A stretch of DNA of 64,000 nucleotides from Corynebacterium sp. 74A (GTDB lineage: Bacteria > Actinomycetota > Actinomycetes > Mycobacteriales > Mycobacteriaceae), in assembly GCF_008930665.1 (NCBI RefSeq), contig NZ_PQMG01000002.1, positions 310,001 through 374,000 on the forward strand, given 5' to 3'. Position numbers and translations under genes: made by a program. Below the pieces are notes generated by a model. It ran no database searches. It was given only the letters and a program-made list of their open reading frames with translations, and was not told the origin of the DNA. Numbering within the stretch: the stretch's first letter is position 1; each line of letters opens with the position of its first letter. This document shows positions 8,650 through 17,412 of this stretch, in pieces.

Positions 8650-9363
8650 TTAAGCCTTGGCGGCGTAGTTCTTCACCACGGAGGTGTCCACGGGGATGCC
8701 GGGGCCCTGGGTGGCGGAAAGGGTGACCTTCTTCAGGTAGATGCCCTTGGAGGAGGCGGGCTTGAGGCGCAGCAGCTCGTCGATGAGCGCGCCGTAGTTC
8801 TCAGCCAGCTGCTCTGGGGTGAAGGAGGCCTTGCCGATCAGGGCGTGCAGGTTCGCAGCCTTGTCCACGCGGAAGGCGATCTTACCGCCCTTGATCTCCT
8901 TGACAGCCTTGGCCACATCGGTGGTGACGGTGCCGGTCTTGGGGTTCGGCATCAGGCCACGGGGGCCGAGGACGCGGGCCACACGACCAACCTTGGCCAT
9001 CTGGTCCGGGGTGGCGATAGCGGCGTCGAAGTCGGTCCAGCCGCCCTGGATCTTCTCGATCAGATCCTCGGAGCCCACGACGTCAGCGCCGGCTTCCTCA
9101 GCTGCGGTGGCGTTCGGGCCAGCAGCGAAGACAACCACGCGCACGGACTTACCGGTGCCGTTCGGCAGCGAGACGGTGCCGCGCACGAGCTGATCAGCCT
9201 TGCGGGGGTCAACGCCGAGGCGGACGGCAACGTCCACGGATGCGTCGTACTTGTCAGAGGAGGTGTCCTTGGCCAGCTGAGCGGCCTCGAGCGGAGAGTA
9301 GATCCGGCCCTTGTCCACCTTGGACTGGAGCTCCTGGTAACGGCGGGAGTGCTTCTTGCTCAT
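8650..9363 (-). CDS. rplA: 50S ribosomal protein L1
   Basis: A 237-residue L1, normal bacterial length, starting [19 protein letters not shown]. It shows the L1 family signatures around [15 protein letters not shown] and [22 protein letters not shown]1 forms the L1 stalk of the large subunit, helps release E-site tRNA, and in many bacteria represses its own L11-L1 message. It follows rplK after a 133-bp spacer that can form several hairpins. AAGGA precedes the ATG within a possible stem-loop. Confidence 0.98.
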   Translation of the reverse strand: MSKKHSRRYQELQSKVDKGRIYSPLEAAQLAKDTSSDKYDASVDVAVRLGVDPRKADQLVRGTVSLPNGTGKSVRVVVFAAGPNATAAEEAGADVVGSEDLIEKIQGGWTDFDAAIATPDQMAKVGRVARVLGPRGLMPNPKTGTVTTDVAKAVKEIKGGKIAFRVDKAANLHALIGKASFTPEQLAENYGALIDELLRLKPASSKGIYLKKVTLSATQGPGIPVDTSVVKNYAAKA

Positions 9364-9391
9364 GTTTCACAATCCTTAAAGTTTTTGAAAC
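9364..9391 (-). promoter_or_regulatory. Hairpin enclosing the rplA ribosome site
   Basis: GTTTCA (9364-9369) and TGAAAC (9386-9391) are inverted repeats directly before the rplA ATG. In the mRNA they would form a 6-bp stem that abuts the start codon, with AAGGA exposed in a 16-nt loop. A translational control role is an inference. Confidence 0.4.
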
Positions 9392-9496
9392 GTGCGATGG
9401 AATGTTGTGGTGTTGATGGGCCGTGAGCGGGCCCTACCACTCGCCTTCCCCTTTGCGGGAAGGCGTTGGGCCACCGCGAGGGTGGCTGGGGAGGTA

Positions 9497-9928
9497 TTAC
9501 TTAACCTCGATGCCCATGGACCGGGCGGTACCGGCGATGATCTTGGCTGCAGCCTCGATGTCGTTGGCGTTGAGGTCCGGCTTCTTGGTGGTGGCGATCT
9601 CCTTGCACTGATCCCAGGTCACAGAGCCGACCTTCTCAGTGTGGGGAACGCCGGAGCCCTTCTTCAGGCCAGCGGCCTTCAGCAGCAGCTTGGCTGCCGG
9701 CGGGGTCTTCAGCACGAAGTCGAAGGAGCGGTCCTCGTAGACGGTGATCTCCACCGGCACGATATTGCCGCGCTGAGCCTCGGTAGCAGCGTTGTAGGCC
9801 TTGCAGAACTCCATGATGTTGACACCATGGGCACCCAGGGCCGGGCCGACCGGGGGAGCCGGGTTAGCGGCGCCAGCCTCGATCTGCAGCTTGATAAGGC
9901 CAGAGACCTTTTTCTTCTTCTTAGCCAT
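9497..9928 (-). CDS. rplK: 50S ribosomal protein L11
   Basis: A 143-residue L11 beginning [19 protein letters not shown] with the Pro-rich [24 protein letters not shown] segment and a C-terminal rRNA-binding domain ending [17 protein letters not shown]11 forms the GTPase-associated stalk base, the site of thiopeptide binding and stringent-response sensing. AGAGG precedes the ATG. The gene heads an rplK-rplA unit downstream of nusG, the same order as in mycobacteria (secE, nusG, rplK, rplA). Confidence 0.98.
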   Translation of the reverse strand: MAKKKKKVSGLIKLQIEAGAANPAPPVGPALGAHGVNIMEFCKAYNAATEAQRGNIVPVEITVYEDRSFDFVLKTPPAAKLLLKAAGLKKGSGVPHTEKVGSVTWDQCKEIATTKKPDLNANDIEAAAKIIAGTARSMGIEVK

Positions 9929-10129
9929 GTTTCTTTACCTCTTCCGTGGTACCGCACCGCCGACAGCGGGTACTGGCTAGTTTCAACCCGCCCGTATGTG
10001 GCCGATGCGTCCGGATGCCGAGCTTTACTCAGCCACCGGGGATTTATTGACAGTATGTTCTGCGTGTGTGCGCCAACGGCCAACGCCGCCGCGCCTGCAC
10101 TGCGCACACCACGAAGGCCTGCGCAGACA

Positions 10130-10156
10130 CGCGAAGGAAAAGTTTACACCTTCGCG
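10130..10156 (-). terminator. Hairpin in the nusG-rplK spacer
   Basis: An 8-bp perfect stem (CGCGAAGG, 10130-10137, with CCTTCGCG, 10149-10156) extends to CCTGCG/CGCAGG on the outside with a bulge. It lies 65 nt past the nusG stop and ~200 nt before rplK, and lacks a T-tract. The rest of the 292-bp spacer (9929-10220) shows no gene and presumably carries the rplK promoter and leader. Confidence 0.45.
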
Positions 10157-10220
10157 CAGGTCAGACCAAATAGAGGCCATTGCCCCGCTGTAGCACAGCC
10201 GAGCCACGCCCCACGGCGGT

Positions 10221-11150
10221 CTAGTTGACCTTTTCCACCTGGTCGAAGGTGAGCTCCACTGGGGTCTCACGACCGAAGATGGACACCAGCGCCTGCAGCT
10301 TGCCGTTTTCGGCATCGATCTCGGAGATGGTGGCGGACACGGTGGCCAGCGCGCCGGTAAGAATGGTGACGGCCTCGCCGACCTGGTAATCCACTTCCAC
10401 GGGGGCCTGCTTCTTGCTGGGCTGTGCCACAACCTGCTCGCCATCCTTGGAGGCGGCCGGCTGCTCGCCCTGCTCGCCCTCCACCGGGGTGGTCTCCTGC
10501 GGCAGCAGGAACTTGGCCACGTCGCGGTGCTTCACCGGGGTGGCGTGCCCCTCGTTGCCCACGAAGCTGGTCACGCCTGGGGTCTCACGCACCACGGACC
10601 AGGAGCGATCGTCGATGTCCATGCGCACCAGCACATAGCCCGGCAGCAGCTTGCGCTTCACGCGCTTGCGCTGACCGTCGCGGATTTCCACGACCTCCTC
10701 GATGGGCACGACGACCTCGTAGATGAAGTCCTCCACCTCCAGGGTCTGGGCACGCATGTCCAGGTTGGTCTTCACCTTGTTCTCATAGCCGGAGTAGCAC
10801 TGAATGATGTACCACTGGCCCGGCTTCTTCTTCAGCTCACGAATGAACTTACGCAGGCGGGCCTTGTACTCGGCGAGAGAATCATCGCTTTCGGCAGCGG
10901 CCTGATCGGCCACGGCAACATCCGCATTGAGCGCGTCCTCCACGCCCTCCTTTTCGGCGGCGGCGCGCTCTTCTGCGCTCTCCTCGCCCTGGTTCTCGAG
11001 TCGCTCATCGGCGGCCTGGGCAGCAGTCGCGGCCTGGGCGGCGGTCTCGAAGGAGGTGGCGGCACCCTCAGCGGCGGTGCCCACGTTCTCGACGGAGGTG
11101 TCTTCTGCCTCTGCGGCGGCACCGGTGGTGTTCTCAGTGTTCTCGCTCAT
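10221..11150 (-). CDS. nusG: Transcription termination/antitermination factor NusG
   Basis: A 309-residue NusG, long for the family because of an Ala/Glu-rich acidic N-terminal extension of ~120 residues, as is usual in Corynebacteriales. The NGN domain begins at about [21 protein letters not shown] and contains [21 protein letters not shown] and [13 protein letters not shown]. The C-terminal KOW domain starts at [13 protein letters not shown]. It binds RNA polymerase and, through the KOW domain, Rho or S10. The ATG at 11150 with AAGGA is preferred. The frame stays open to 11282 but encodes an unlikely Arg/Pro-rich segment. A terminator-like hairpin separates it from secE upstream. Confidence 0.96.
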   Translation of the reverse strand: MSENTENTTGAAAEAEDTSVENVGTAAEGAATSFETAAQAATAAQAADERLENQGEESAEERAAAEKEGVEDALNADVAVADQAAAESDDSLAEYKARLRKFIRELKKKPGQWYIIQCYSGYENKVKTNLDMRAQTLEVEDFIYEVVVPIEEVVEIRDGQRKRVKRKLLPGYVLVRMDIDDRSWSVVRETPGVTSFVGNEGHATPVKHRDVAKFLLPQETTPVEGEQGEQPAASKDGEQVVAQPSKKQAPVEVDYQVGEAVTILTGALATVSATISEIDAENGKLQALVSIFGRETPVELTFDQVEKVN

Positions 11151-11297
11151 AGTGTCCTTGCTCTGTCTTTCGCGGATATCGGGTATCGGAATGTGCGGCT
11201 TTGTGCTCTCATTGCCGCCTGCGGTGCGTTCGCGCCCGTCCTGCGGGCTCCGCACAGCCGCGCAGCCGTGCGGCGCGGGCACTGAGGCAATAAAAGT

Positions 11298-11326
11298 CCC
11301 GCCTTGGCGCTAGTGGCTAAGGCGGG
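11298..11326 (-). terminator. Terminator between secE and nusG
   Basis: An 8-bp perfect stem (CCCGCCTT, 11298-11305, with AAGGCGGG, 11319-11326), followed on the minus strand by ACTTTTATT, lies 25 nt past the secE stop. It has the form of an intrinsic terminator. Confidence 0.75.
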
Positions 11327-11350
11327 TAAAAGCTATGGGAATCATCCTAG

Positions 11351-11665
11351 TTAAGGGTTGAGAACTAGGTCAACTCCTCGGGAGGCCAAAATGTCGATGC
11401 CCCATACGAGGAGGGTCATCACGATGAGGAAGCCGAAGACGATGAGGGTGTAGTTCACCATCTGCTTGGAGGTCGGCCAAATGACCTTCTTCATCTCCTC
11501 CACCACTTCGGGAACGAAGTGCATGGGGCCGCCACCGGGCTTCTCGTCTTCATCCTTGGTGGCTACGGCCCGCTTGGAGGAATAAGACTCGCTCGAGGTC
11601 GTGCTTACGCCGGTGAGCTGTCGCTTGCCCGTGGGCCGCGCGCTCGGTTTGCGATCGTCTGCCAC
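11351..11665 (-). CDS. secE: Preprotein translocase subunit SecE
   Basis: A 104-residue SecE with a basic/polar N-terminal half and the conserved HFVPEVVEEMKKVIWPTSKQMVNYT segment (the amphipathic helix of SecE), followed by a single membrane helix, LIVFGFLIVMTLLVWGIDIL. It stabilises SecY in the SecYEG channel. The start is GTG at 11665 with GAGGAG upstream. The frame continues past it, but there it runs through the tRNA-Trp gene and cannot be coding. tRNA-Trp lies 35 nt upstream on the same strand and may share its transcript. Confidence 0.95.
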   Translation of the reverse strand: MADDRKPSARPTGKRQLTGVSTTSSESYSSKRAVATKDEDEKPGGGPMHFVPEVVEEMKKVIWPTSKQMVNYTLIVFGFLIVMTLLVWGIDILASRGVDLVLNP

Positions 11666-11700
11666 GTTTCTCCTCGATACGACTTTCCAAAAAGTATTTG

Positions 11701-11773
<73 letters not shown>

Positions 11774-11930
11774 TGGCGCGCTGTCGCAGTCGCCGCTCGC
11801 GGCGGCTCGTGCGCAACACTGCCGATAACTGTAATGACTTCCCTGCAGGAAGTAAAGACACCTACCGGCTACACACACGAAATAAGACCCAACCGAAGAT
11901 ATCGGCTAGGCCTTATCATGCGGTGTGCAG

Positions 11931-12004
11931 TAGCGGTTCCGAGACTCGAACTCGGGACCTCACGATTATGAGTCGTGCGCTCTCACCAACTGAGCTAAAC
12001 CGCC
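11931..12004 (-). tRNA. tRNA-Met (CAT), elongator type
   Basis: A 74-nt cloverleaf with D-arm GCTCAGTTGGTGAGAGC, anticodon arm ACGACTCATAATCGT with anticodon CAT, and T-arm CGAGTTCGAGTCTCG. It lacks the three G-C pairs of an initiator anticodon stem. The acceptor stem pairs GGCGGTT with AACCGCT, which makes position 1-72 a G-U wobble. A CAT tRNA modified to read AUA (Ile) is a less likely alternative. Confidence 0.93.
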
Positions 12005-12051
12005 CCATTCATATACAACCACTCGCTGCGAGCGGCTATATAAATGAACAG

Positions 12052-12124
12052 AGCCCCCTGACAGAATCGAACTGTCGACCTTTTCCTTACCATGGAAACG
12101 CTCTGCCGACTGAGCTAAGGGGGC
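12052..12124 (-). tRNA. tRNA-Thr (GGT)
   Basis: A 73-nt cloverleaf: acceptor GCCCCCT/AGGGGGC with discriminator T, D-arm GCTCAGTCGGCAGAGC, anticodon stem TTTCC/GGAAA around loop ATGGTAA with anticodon GGT, and T-arm ACAGTTCGATTCTGT. It is 47 nt upstream of tRNA-Met, and the spacer can pair (TTCATATA with TATAAATGAA), which suggests a processed dicistronic tRNA transcript. Confidence 0.96.
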
Positions 12125-12306
12125 TTAGCTTCCCTTATAGGAATCACACTGTGTTGTGCAGTGCGCCTTCCGTTGAAGCCTTAAGAAGATTAACCCGAAG
12201 CCATGAAAGAACACAAATCTGCACCTCATCGCCTCTTTCTGGGCCCATTATGGGGATTATTAGCACCCCTTGAGCGTGCATCCACCCCGCGCGCAACGCC
12301 CGCTCG

Positions 12307-12319
12307 GCTTATCGACGCC
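12307..12319 (+). repeat. 13-mer GCTTATCGACGCC, intergenic copy
   Basis: An exact copy in the spacer between tRNA-Tyr and tRNA-Thr, about 32 bp beyond the tRNA-Tyr terminator. Confidence 0.8.
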
Positions 12320-12350
12320 GCCCCACCGCCCCACACTCCCGCAGCCGCAC

Positions 12351-12390
12351 AAAGAAAAACCCGAGGCCTCCCATCGGGGAGAACCTCGGG
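12351..12390 (-). terminator. Terminator of the tRNA-Tyr transcript
   Basis: A 7-bp stem (CCCGAGG, 12360-12366, with CCTCGGG, 12384-12390) plus an inner CTCCC/GGGAG pairing, followed on the minus strand by TTTTTC, starts 11 nt past the tRNA-Tyr 3' end. This is a standard intrinsic terminator. Confidence 0.85.
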
Positions 12391-12400
12391 TAATAAAGAG

Positions 12401-12482
12401 TGCCAGGTAATGGATTCGAACCATTGAAGGCAATGCCGGCGGATTTACAGTCCGCTCCCTTTGGCCGCTCGGGCAACCTGGC
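12401..12482 (-). tRNA. tRNA-Tyr (GTA)
   Basis: An 82-nt class II tRNA with a long variable arm. Acceptor GCCAGGT/ACCTGGC with discriminator A, anticodon arm GCGGACTGTAAATCCGC with anticodon GTA, and T-arm AATGGTTCGAATCCATT. It is followed by its own terminator and so is a separate transcript from the downstream tRNAs. Confidence 0.97.
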
Positions 12483-12589
12483 GTGCACGCTTGGTGCGGT
12501 CACTTACTCTACTATGCGCCCCATATGTTTAAGCAAATCGCCGCCCTGCGCTGGGCGTTTATGCCACACACGCCGCTGCCTAGCGGCCG

Positions 12590-13642
12590 CTATCCCACGC
12601 GTCCGGCGGTGAGCTGCGCTAGGGTGCGTAGCGCTTCGGTGACCTTATTCTGCGGCAGTTCAGACAGGGCGTTTTCCGCCTCGGCGAGGTAGTGCTCAAT
12701 GTCCTGCTTGGCGCGAGCCCGACCGCCGGAGCGCTCCAGCAGGGCAATGATCTCGGGAACATCCTCATCGGCCACCGGCCCGGTGACGCGGGCGCGGAGC
12801 TCATCGCCGACCTCGCCCTCCTCACGCAAGGCGTAGAGCACCGGCAGGGTGAATACTCCCTCGCGCAGATCGGTGCCGGGGGTCTTTCCGGACTGGCTGG
12901 AATCGGAGAAGATATCGATGATGTCATCGACGATCTGGAAGACCATGCCCACGGCCTCGCCATAGCGCTCGACAGCCTTGATGTGCTGCTTGTCCGCGCC
13001 TGAGTGCAGGGCACCGAGATAGCCCGCGGCGGCGATGAGCACACCGGTCTTTTCGCGGATCACGTTGAGATAGTGCTCCACCGGATCACCGCCGCGCGGG
13101 CCCACTGTTTCGCGCATCTGTCCGGTGACAAGCTGCTCAAAGGTGGTGGCGAAGTGCTGCACGGTCTCGACGCCGAGCTGGCCCATCATGCGGGAGGTGT
13201 AGGCCAAAAGGATATCGCCGGCGAGGATCGCCACCGAGTTATTCCAGCGGTGGTTGGCGGATTCGACTCCACGCCGCTTCTCGGCTTCGTCCATCACATC
13301 GTCGTGATAGAGGGTGGCCAGGTGGGTCATTTCCACGATGGCGCCGGCGCGCTGCACGTTGAGACTGCCGGGCTCGGGCCCATATTGCGAGGCGAGCAGG
13401 GCGAACATGGGGCGGAATCGCTTACCCCCTGCTTCGAAGAGATGCGCCACCTTATCGGCAACAAAGTCGGCGCCGCTGGCGACGTCGTTACGCAAAAGCT
13501 CTTCGACGTCCTCCATCTTCTCTGTCACCCAGGCACTCAGCTCTGGATCTCCCAAGTCAAGACGGGGAATCGAGCCTTGAGATGCGGTGACCTGCACCCA
13601 TTGCTCGTTGTCTTGCGAGCCCACGGCTGTACCGTTACTCAT
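12590..13642 (-). CDS. grcC: Long-chain polyprenyl diphosphate synthase (menaquinone side chain)
   Basis: A 350-residue all-alpha prenyltransferase. The first Asp-rich motif is YHDDVMDEAEKRRG (DDxxD) near residue 110 and the second is VDDIIDIF near residue 235. GGKRFRPMF and GEAVGMVFQIVDD are also family hallmarks. It adds isopentenyl diphosphate units to an allylic primer to make the menaquinone tail. It is divergent from menJ across 156 bp, as in the M. tuberculosis grcC1-menJ pair (Rv0562-Rv0561c). Chain length cannot be read with confidence. Confidence 0.92.
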   Translation of the reverse strand: MSNGTAVGSQDNEQWVQVTASQGSIPRLDLGDPELSAWVTEKMEDVEELLRNDVASGADFVADKVAHLFEAGGKRFRPMFALLASQYGPEPGSLNVQRAGAIVEMTHLATLYHDDVMDEAEKRRGVESANHRWNNSVAILAGDILLAYTSRMMGQLGVETVQHFATTFEQLVTGQMRETVGPRGGDPVEHYLNVIREKTGVLIAAAGYLGALHSGADKQHIKAVERYGEAVGMVFQIVDDIIDIFSDSSQSGKTPGTDLREGVFTLPVLYALREEGEVGDELRARVTGPVADEDVPEIIALLERSGGRARAKQDIEHYLAEAENALSELPQNKVTEALRTLAQLTAGRVG

Positions 13643-13798
13643 ACTTGGTTGTCCTCGACCTTCGTTGGCTGCTGGGGGGCTGTTTCTGAGAGTAGGACGT
13701 CCACACTTCTCAGGCGCTTTTAATCTACAGATGATAACCGTAGTCTACGTTCGGGGGCTATCTACAGTCGACGCCCACTTCAATGCCACAATAGGTGC

Positions 13799-15046
13799 GT
13801 GGCCCATCCTGATGTTGCAGTAGACGTTCTGATCGTGGGCGCGGGCCCCACTGGCTCCGCGGCCGCCTATCATGCCGCCCATGCGGGGCGCTCCGTGTTG
13901 CTTATCGACGCCGCCTCCTTCCCCCGCGATAAAACCTGCGGCGATGGCCTGACCCCGCGCGCCATCAAGGAGCTGCACGCGCTGCAGCTGGCCGAGGAGG
14001 TCACCGCCCACTACCGCAATCAGGGCTTGTTCCTGCACGGCTATGGCGGCGATGTGCAGGCCCCGTGGCCGGACAGCGGCTTCGGGCGTATCGGCTCGGC
14101 CATGAAGCGCCGTGATTTCGACACCCTGCTCTTCCGGCATGCCCAGCAGCAGGATGGGGTGAGCACGTGGGAAAACGCCGAGGCGCAGCGCGCCCATATC
14201 TACGGCGGCCGCATTGAGCGCGTCGAGGTGCGCTATCAGGACGACCTCCGCGTGATTACTCCGCGCATGGTGCTGGTGGCAGATGGGGTGCGCTCCTCCT
14301 TTGGCCGGCAGCTGGGCCGCCAGTGGCACCGCGACCAGGTTTTTGGCATTGCGGCACGCGCCTATTGCACCACGCCTCGCGGCGACGATCCGTGGATGCA
14401 CTCGCACGTGGAACTCTGCGATGAGCAGGGCACGGTACAGCCTGGCTATGGCTGGATTTTCCCGCTCGGCGGCGATGAGGTGAATATCGGCTGCGGGGCG
14501 CTATCCACGGCTAGTCGACCAGCCCAGATCAACACCAAAAAGCTGCTGGCCTCTTATGCCGAGCAGCAGCGCCAGCAGTGGCAGCTCGACGCCCCACGGG
14601 AGATCGCCTCGGCGCTGCTTCCCATGGGTGGCGCGATCAGCTCCGTGGCGGGCAAGAACTGGATGTTGCTTGGCGACGCCGCCGCGCTCGTCAATCCCCT
14701 CAATGGCGAGGGCATTGACTATGGCATGGAATCAGCGCGGCTGGCGGTGGAGTTAATGCAGCACAGCAGCACTGTCCGCGAGGAGTGGCCGCGGCTGCTG
14801 CGCGAGCACTATGGCGAGAGTTTCCGGCTGGCGCGACGGCTCGCGCGCGTGCTCACCTATCCGCAGTTTCTGCCGGTGGCGGGCCCACTGGCGATGCGCG
14901 GGCTCGGCGGCCGGGTACTCATGCCGGCGGCGGCTCGTTTGATGGGCAATCTCATCACCGAGTCCGACCGCGACCTCGTAGCGCGGGTGTGGCACGGCGC
15001 CCAGCATTGCTTGGGTTGGGTGGACGATACCCCGCTCTGGAGTTAG
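13799..15046 (+). CDS. menJ: FAD-dependent menaquinone reductase (geranylgeranyl reductase family)
   Basis: A 415-residue flavoprotein. The Rossmann motif VDVLIVGAGPTGSAAAYHAA opens the protein. FPRDKTCGDGLTPRAIKEL is the geranylgeranyl-reductase signature, and the second FAD segment is WMLLGDAAALVNPLNGEGIDYGMES. By context and similarity it is MenJ, which saturates one isoprene unit of the menaquinone side chain. The start is GTG at 13799 with a short AGG upstream; the first residues MAHPDVAVDVLIVGAGP match the usual N-terminus. It converges with menG, stop codons 9 bp apart. Confidence 0.9.
   Translation: MAHPDVAVDVLIVGAGPTGSAAAYHAAHAGRSVLLIDAASFPRDKTCGDGLTPRAIKELHALQLAEEVTAHYRNQGLFLHGYGGDVQAPWPDSGFGRIGSAMKRRDFDTLLFRHAQQQDGVSTWENAEAQRAHIYGGRIERVEVRYQDDLRVITPRMVLVADGVRSSFGRQLGRQWHRDQVFGIAARAYCTTPRGDDPWMHSHVELCDEQGTVQPGYGWIFPLGGDEVNIGCGALSTASRPAQINTKKLLASYAEQQRQQWQLDAPREIASALLPMGGAISSVAGKNWMLLGDAAALVNPLNGEGIDYGMESARLAVELMQHSSTVREEWPRLLREHYGESFRLARRLARVLTYPQFLPVAGPLAMRGLGGRVLMPAAARLMGNLITESDRDLVARVWHGAQHCLGWVDDTPLWS
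13900..13912 (+). repeat. 13-mer GCTTATCGACGCC inside menJ
   Basis: An exact copy read as CTT ATC GAC GCC (Leu-Ile-Asp-Ala) at the end of the second beta-strand of the FAD fold. Confidence 0.8.
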
Positions 15047-15055
15047 CGGACGCCG

Positions 15056-15745
15056 CTACTTCGGTTTGATAGCGGAGTGCAGGGCGGTGATGCCGAAAGT
15101 GAGGTTGCGCCAGCCGCATTCGCTCCATCCGGAGCGATTGATGGCGGCGGCAAGCTCTTCCTGGTTGGGCCAGGCGCGGATGGATTCCGCCAGATACTCA
15201 TAGGCCTCGGGGTTAGAGGAGACCGCGCGCGCCACCGCGGGCAGCGCCCGCATGAGATATTCCTTGTACACGGTGGCAAACACCGGCACGGTGGGGGTGG
15301 AGAACTCGGCCACGGTGAGTCGGCCGCCCGGTTTGGTCACGCGCGCCATTTCTTGTAGCCCGGCGCGAAAATCCTGGATGTTGCGCAGCCCGAAACTGAT
15401 GGTCACGGCGTCGAAGGTGTTATCGCGGAAGGGCAGGTGCATGCCGTCGCCGACGACCTTCGGCACGGCGCGATGGCTTCCCGCCTTGAGCATGCCCTGG
15501 GAGAAGTCGCAGGCCACCACCCAGGCTCCGGACTTGCTCAGCTCGACGGTGGACACCGCCGTTCCCGCGGCGAGATCCAATACTTTTTCTCCGGGCTGGA
15601 GGTTGAGGCGCTCGCGGGTGCGGGTGCGCCAGTGCCGGTCTTGGCCGAAGGAGAGCACGGTATTGGTGATGTCGTAGTTTTTGCCGACGTCGTCAAACAT
15701 GCGCGCGACGTCTTTGGGCTGCTTGTCCAGATTTGCCTTAACCAC
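15056..15745 (-). CDS. menG: Demethylmenaquinone methyltransferase
   Basis: A 229-residue class I SAM methyltransferase of the UbiE/MenG family, carrying out the last methylation to menaquinone. The family N-terminus [28 protein letters not shown], the SAM-binding [19 protein letters not shown], and [28 protein letters not shown] are all present. It lies 81 bp downstream of mgtA on the same strand and may belong to the menC-menD-mgtA unit. Confidence 0.95.
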   Translation of the reverse strand: MVKANLDKQPKDVARMFDDVGKNYDITNTVLSFGQDRHWRTRTRERLNLQPGEKVLDLAAGTAVSTVELSKSGAWVVACDFSQGMLKAGSHRAVPKVVGDGMHLPFRDNTFDAVTISFGLRNIQDFRAGLQEMARVTKPGGRLTVAEFSTPTVPVFATVYKEYLMRALPAVARAVSSNPEAYEYLAESIRAWPNQEELAAAINRSGWSECGWRNLTFGITALHSAIKPK

Positions 15746-15826
15746 GCCTGCAGAGCTTACCCGAGCCGCTCTCTGCGCTGGCGGGGCGGCCGCGGCAGTG
15801 ACACCGCCGGTCTAGCGGCGCCCCCG

Positions 15827-16951
15827 CTATTTGCGCGCTGGGGCGTGCACGGCCTGCTCGTAGTGCTCGAGGAGCTGGTCGACCAGCGCCGCCCACGTGC
15901 GCGGCTCCACGGAGCGGCGGGCGTCTTCTCGCAAGGTGGGCAGGTGCATGAGGCAGCGGTCGGTGGCCAGCTCGAGTTGCTGTTCAAAGCTCTCGACGTC
16001 GAGCAGATAGCCGTTATAGCCATCGGTGACGAGATCGATGGGCCCGCCGGCGCGCGGGGCAATGGTGGGCACCCCGCTGGCTTGGGCTTCTTGGATGGTC
16101 TGGCAGAAGGTTTCGAACTCGCCGGGGTGCACAAAGACGTCCATGCTGGCGTAGGCGCGGGCGAGTTCGGTGCCGGAGAGCGCGCCGGTGAAGATCGCCT
16201 CGGGGAGCTGCGCGGACAAACTGGCCCGCTCTGGCCCATCGCCGACGACCACCAGCTGTACATCGGAGCGGTGAGCAAGGGCGCGCAAGCGCTGCACCCC
16301 CTTTTCCGCGGCGAGCCGCCCCACAAACCCCACCACATAGCGTGTGCCCGGTCGCTGTTGCAGCCAGTGGGCTCGTAGAGAGTGGTCACGACGGCGGGGA
16401 TGGAAGAGCTCGGCGTCCACACCGCGGCCCCACCGGTGAATGCGCTGCACCCCGTGCTCCTCAAGCTCAGCGATGGCGGCCGAGGAAGGAGCGAGGGTGC
16501 GTGCCGCCTGGTTGTGGATGATGCGCGTCCAGTCCCATGCGGCCACGGCCAGGGGTGTGAGTCGGTAGGTGGTGGCGAAGCCGGCGACATCGGTTTGGTA
16601 GACGGCCACTGCGGGAATGCCCAGCTGTCGCGCCGAGAAAGAGGCATAGCCGCCGAGGACGAAGGGTGAGGCCAAGTGGATCACGTCGGGGGCGAAGGAG
16701 CGCAGCGCGTGGGTGACGGCCGGCACCGGCACACCGATGGGCAGCGAGTTGATCAGCGGCATACGCACGGTGGGGACCCGCACGATTTGCGCACCTGCAT
16801 AGGAGGGGATCTCCTCTTGAAACTCGCGCGCCCCCGGCGCGATCACGATGGCTTCATGCTCGCCCTCGATATGCTCCAGGATGCGAAGGATGGAATTGGT
16901 GACTCCGTTGACATTGGGCAGGAAGGATTCCGCGACTATTCCGATGCGCAT
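15827..16951 (-). CDS. mgtA: GDP-mannose-dependent alpha-mannosyltransferase MgtA
   Basis: A 374-residue GT-B glycosyltransferase of family 4. The N-terminus MRIGIVAESFLPNVNGVTNSI and the C-terminal FVHPGEFETFCQTIQEAQASGVPTIAPRAGG (the EX7E-type donor motif) are clear. In C. glutamicum MgtA mannosylates glucuronosyl-diacylglycerol, starting the lipomannan-B type glycolipid; membrane-side cytoplasmic action is expected. The ATG at 16951 is 6 nt from the upstream stop and has no strong ribosome site, so translation is probably coupled. The same neighbourhood (menD, small membrane protein, mgtA, menG) occurs in mycobacteria at Rv0555-Rv0558. Confidence 0.88.
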   Translation of the reverse strand: MRIGIVAESFLPNVNGVTNSILRILEHIEGEHEAIVIAPGAREFQEEIPSYAGAQIVRVPTVRMPLINSLPIGVPVPAVTHALRSFAPDVIHLASPFVLGGYASFSARQLGIPAVAVYQTDVAGFATTYRLTPLAVAAWDWTRIIHNQAARTLAPSSAAIAELEEHGVQRIHRWGRGVDAELFHPRRRDHSLRAHWLQQRPGTRYVVGFVGRLAAEKGVQRLRALAHRSDVQLVVVGDGPERASLSAQLPEAIFTGALSGTELARAYASMDVFVHPGEFETFCQTIQEAQASGVPTIAPRAGGPIDLVTDGYNGYLLDVESFEQQLELATDRCLMHLPTLREDARRSVEPRTWAALVDQLLEHYEQAVHAPARK

Positions 16952-16956
16952 GCCGG

Positions 16957-17412
16957 TTAGTGTGCCTTGCCCGTCTTCCGTACGGGTTGGCTCAGGGTAT
17001 CGAGTGCCCGAATTTTTGATGAATGCCCAATAAACCACCACAGGCCCGCGCCGATAGCGCTCGCAACGGTGAATACCGACAGCGCTGGGATCACCGCAAG
17101 GGTCCAGTTCCGTCCTTCTACCTTCACCAAGTCGGGGTTAGCGGTGGAGTAGTTCACCCACACCCGCTGCCCCACTCCCAGATCCGAGGGATACAGCAGT
17201 CCGGATGGCGGAACGTGAAAGATGCCGCCCTCGTCCTGGAACTCCACGGTGGTGCGCAACCAATCCTCATTGGTTACCCGCGCCAGCGCCCGGCCGGGGT
17301 TAGAGGAAATAGCGTGATCGTTCATCATGGCGGCGCCCACCATGCCGATACTCATCAACACCACGGCCCCATAGAGCACGATCACGAGCTGGCGGAGGCG
17401 GCGGGCGATCAT
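16957..17412 (-). CDS. Small two-helix membrane protein, DUF3592-like
   Basis: A 151-residue protein with membrane helices at about residues 8-30 (LVIVLYGAVVLMSIGMVGAAMM) and 107-130 (LAVIPALSVFTVASAIGAGLWWFI). The ~75-residue loop between them contains GLLYPSDLGVGQRVWVNYSTANPDLVKVEGR, resembling the DUF3592 pattern. The start ATG at 17412 overlaps the menD stop (ATGA), and the stop is 5 nt before mgtA, so it is translationally coupled on both sides. It is positionally equivalent to M. tuberculosis Rv0556. Function unknown; a role with MgtA or the quinone pathway is only suggested by position. Confidence 0.8.
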   Translation of the reverse strand: MIARRLRQLVIVLYGAVVLMSIGMVGAAMMNDHAISSNPGRALARVTNEDWLRTTVEFQDEGGIFHVPPSGLLYPSDLGVGQRVWVNYSTANPDLVKVEGRNWTLAVIPALSVFTVASAIGAGLWWFIGHSSKIRALDTLSQPVRKTGKAH

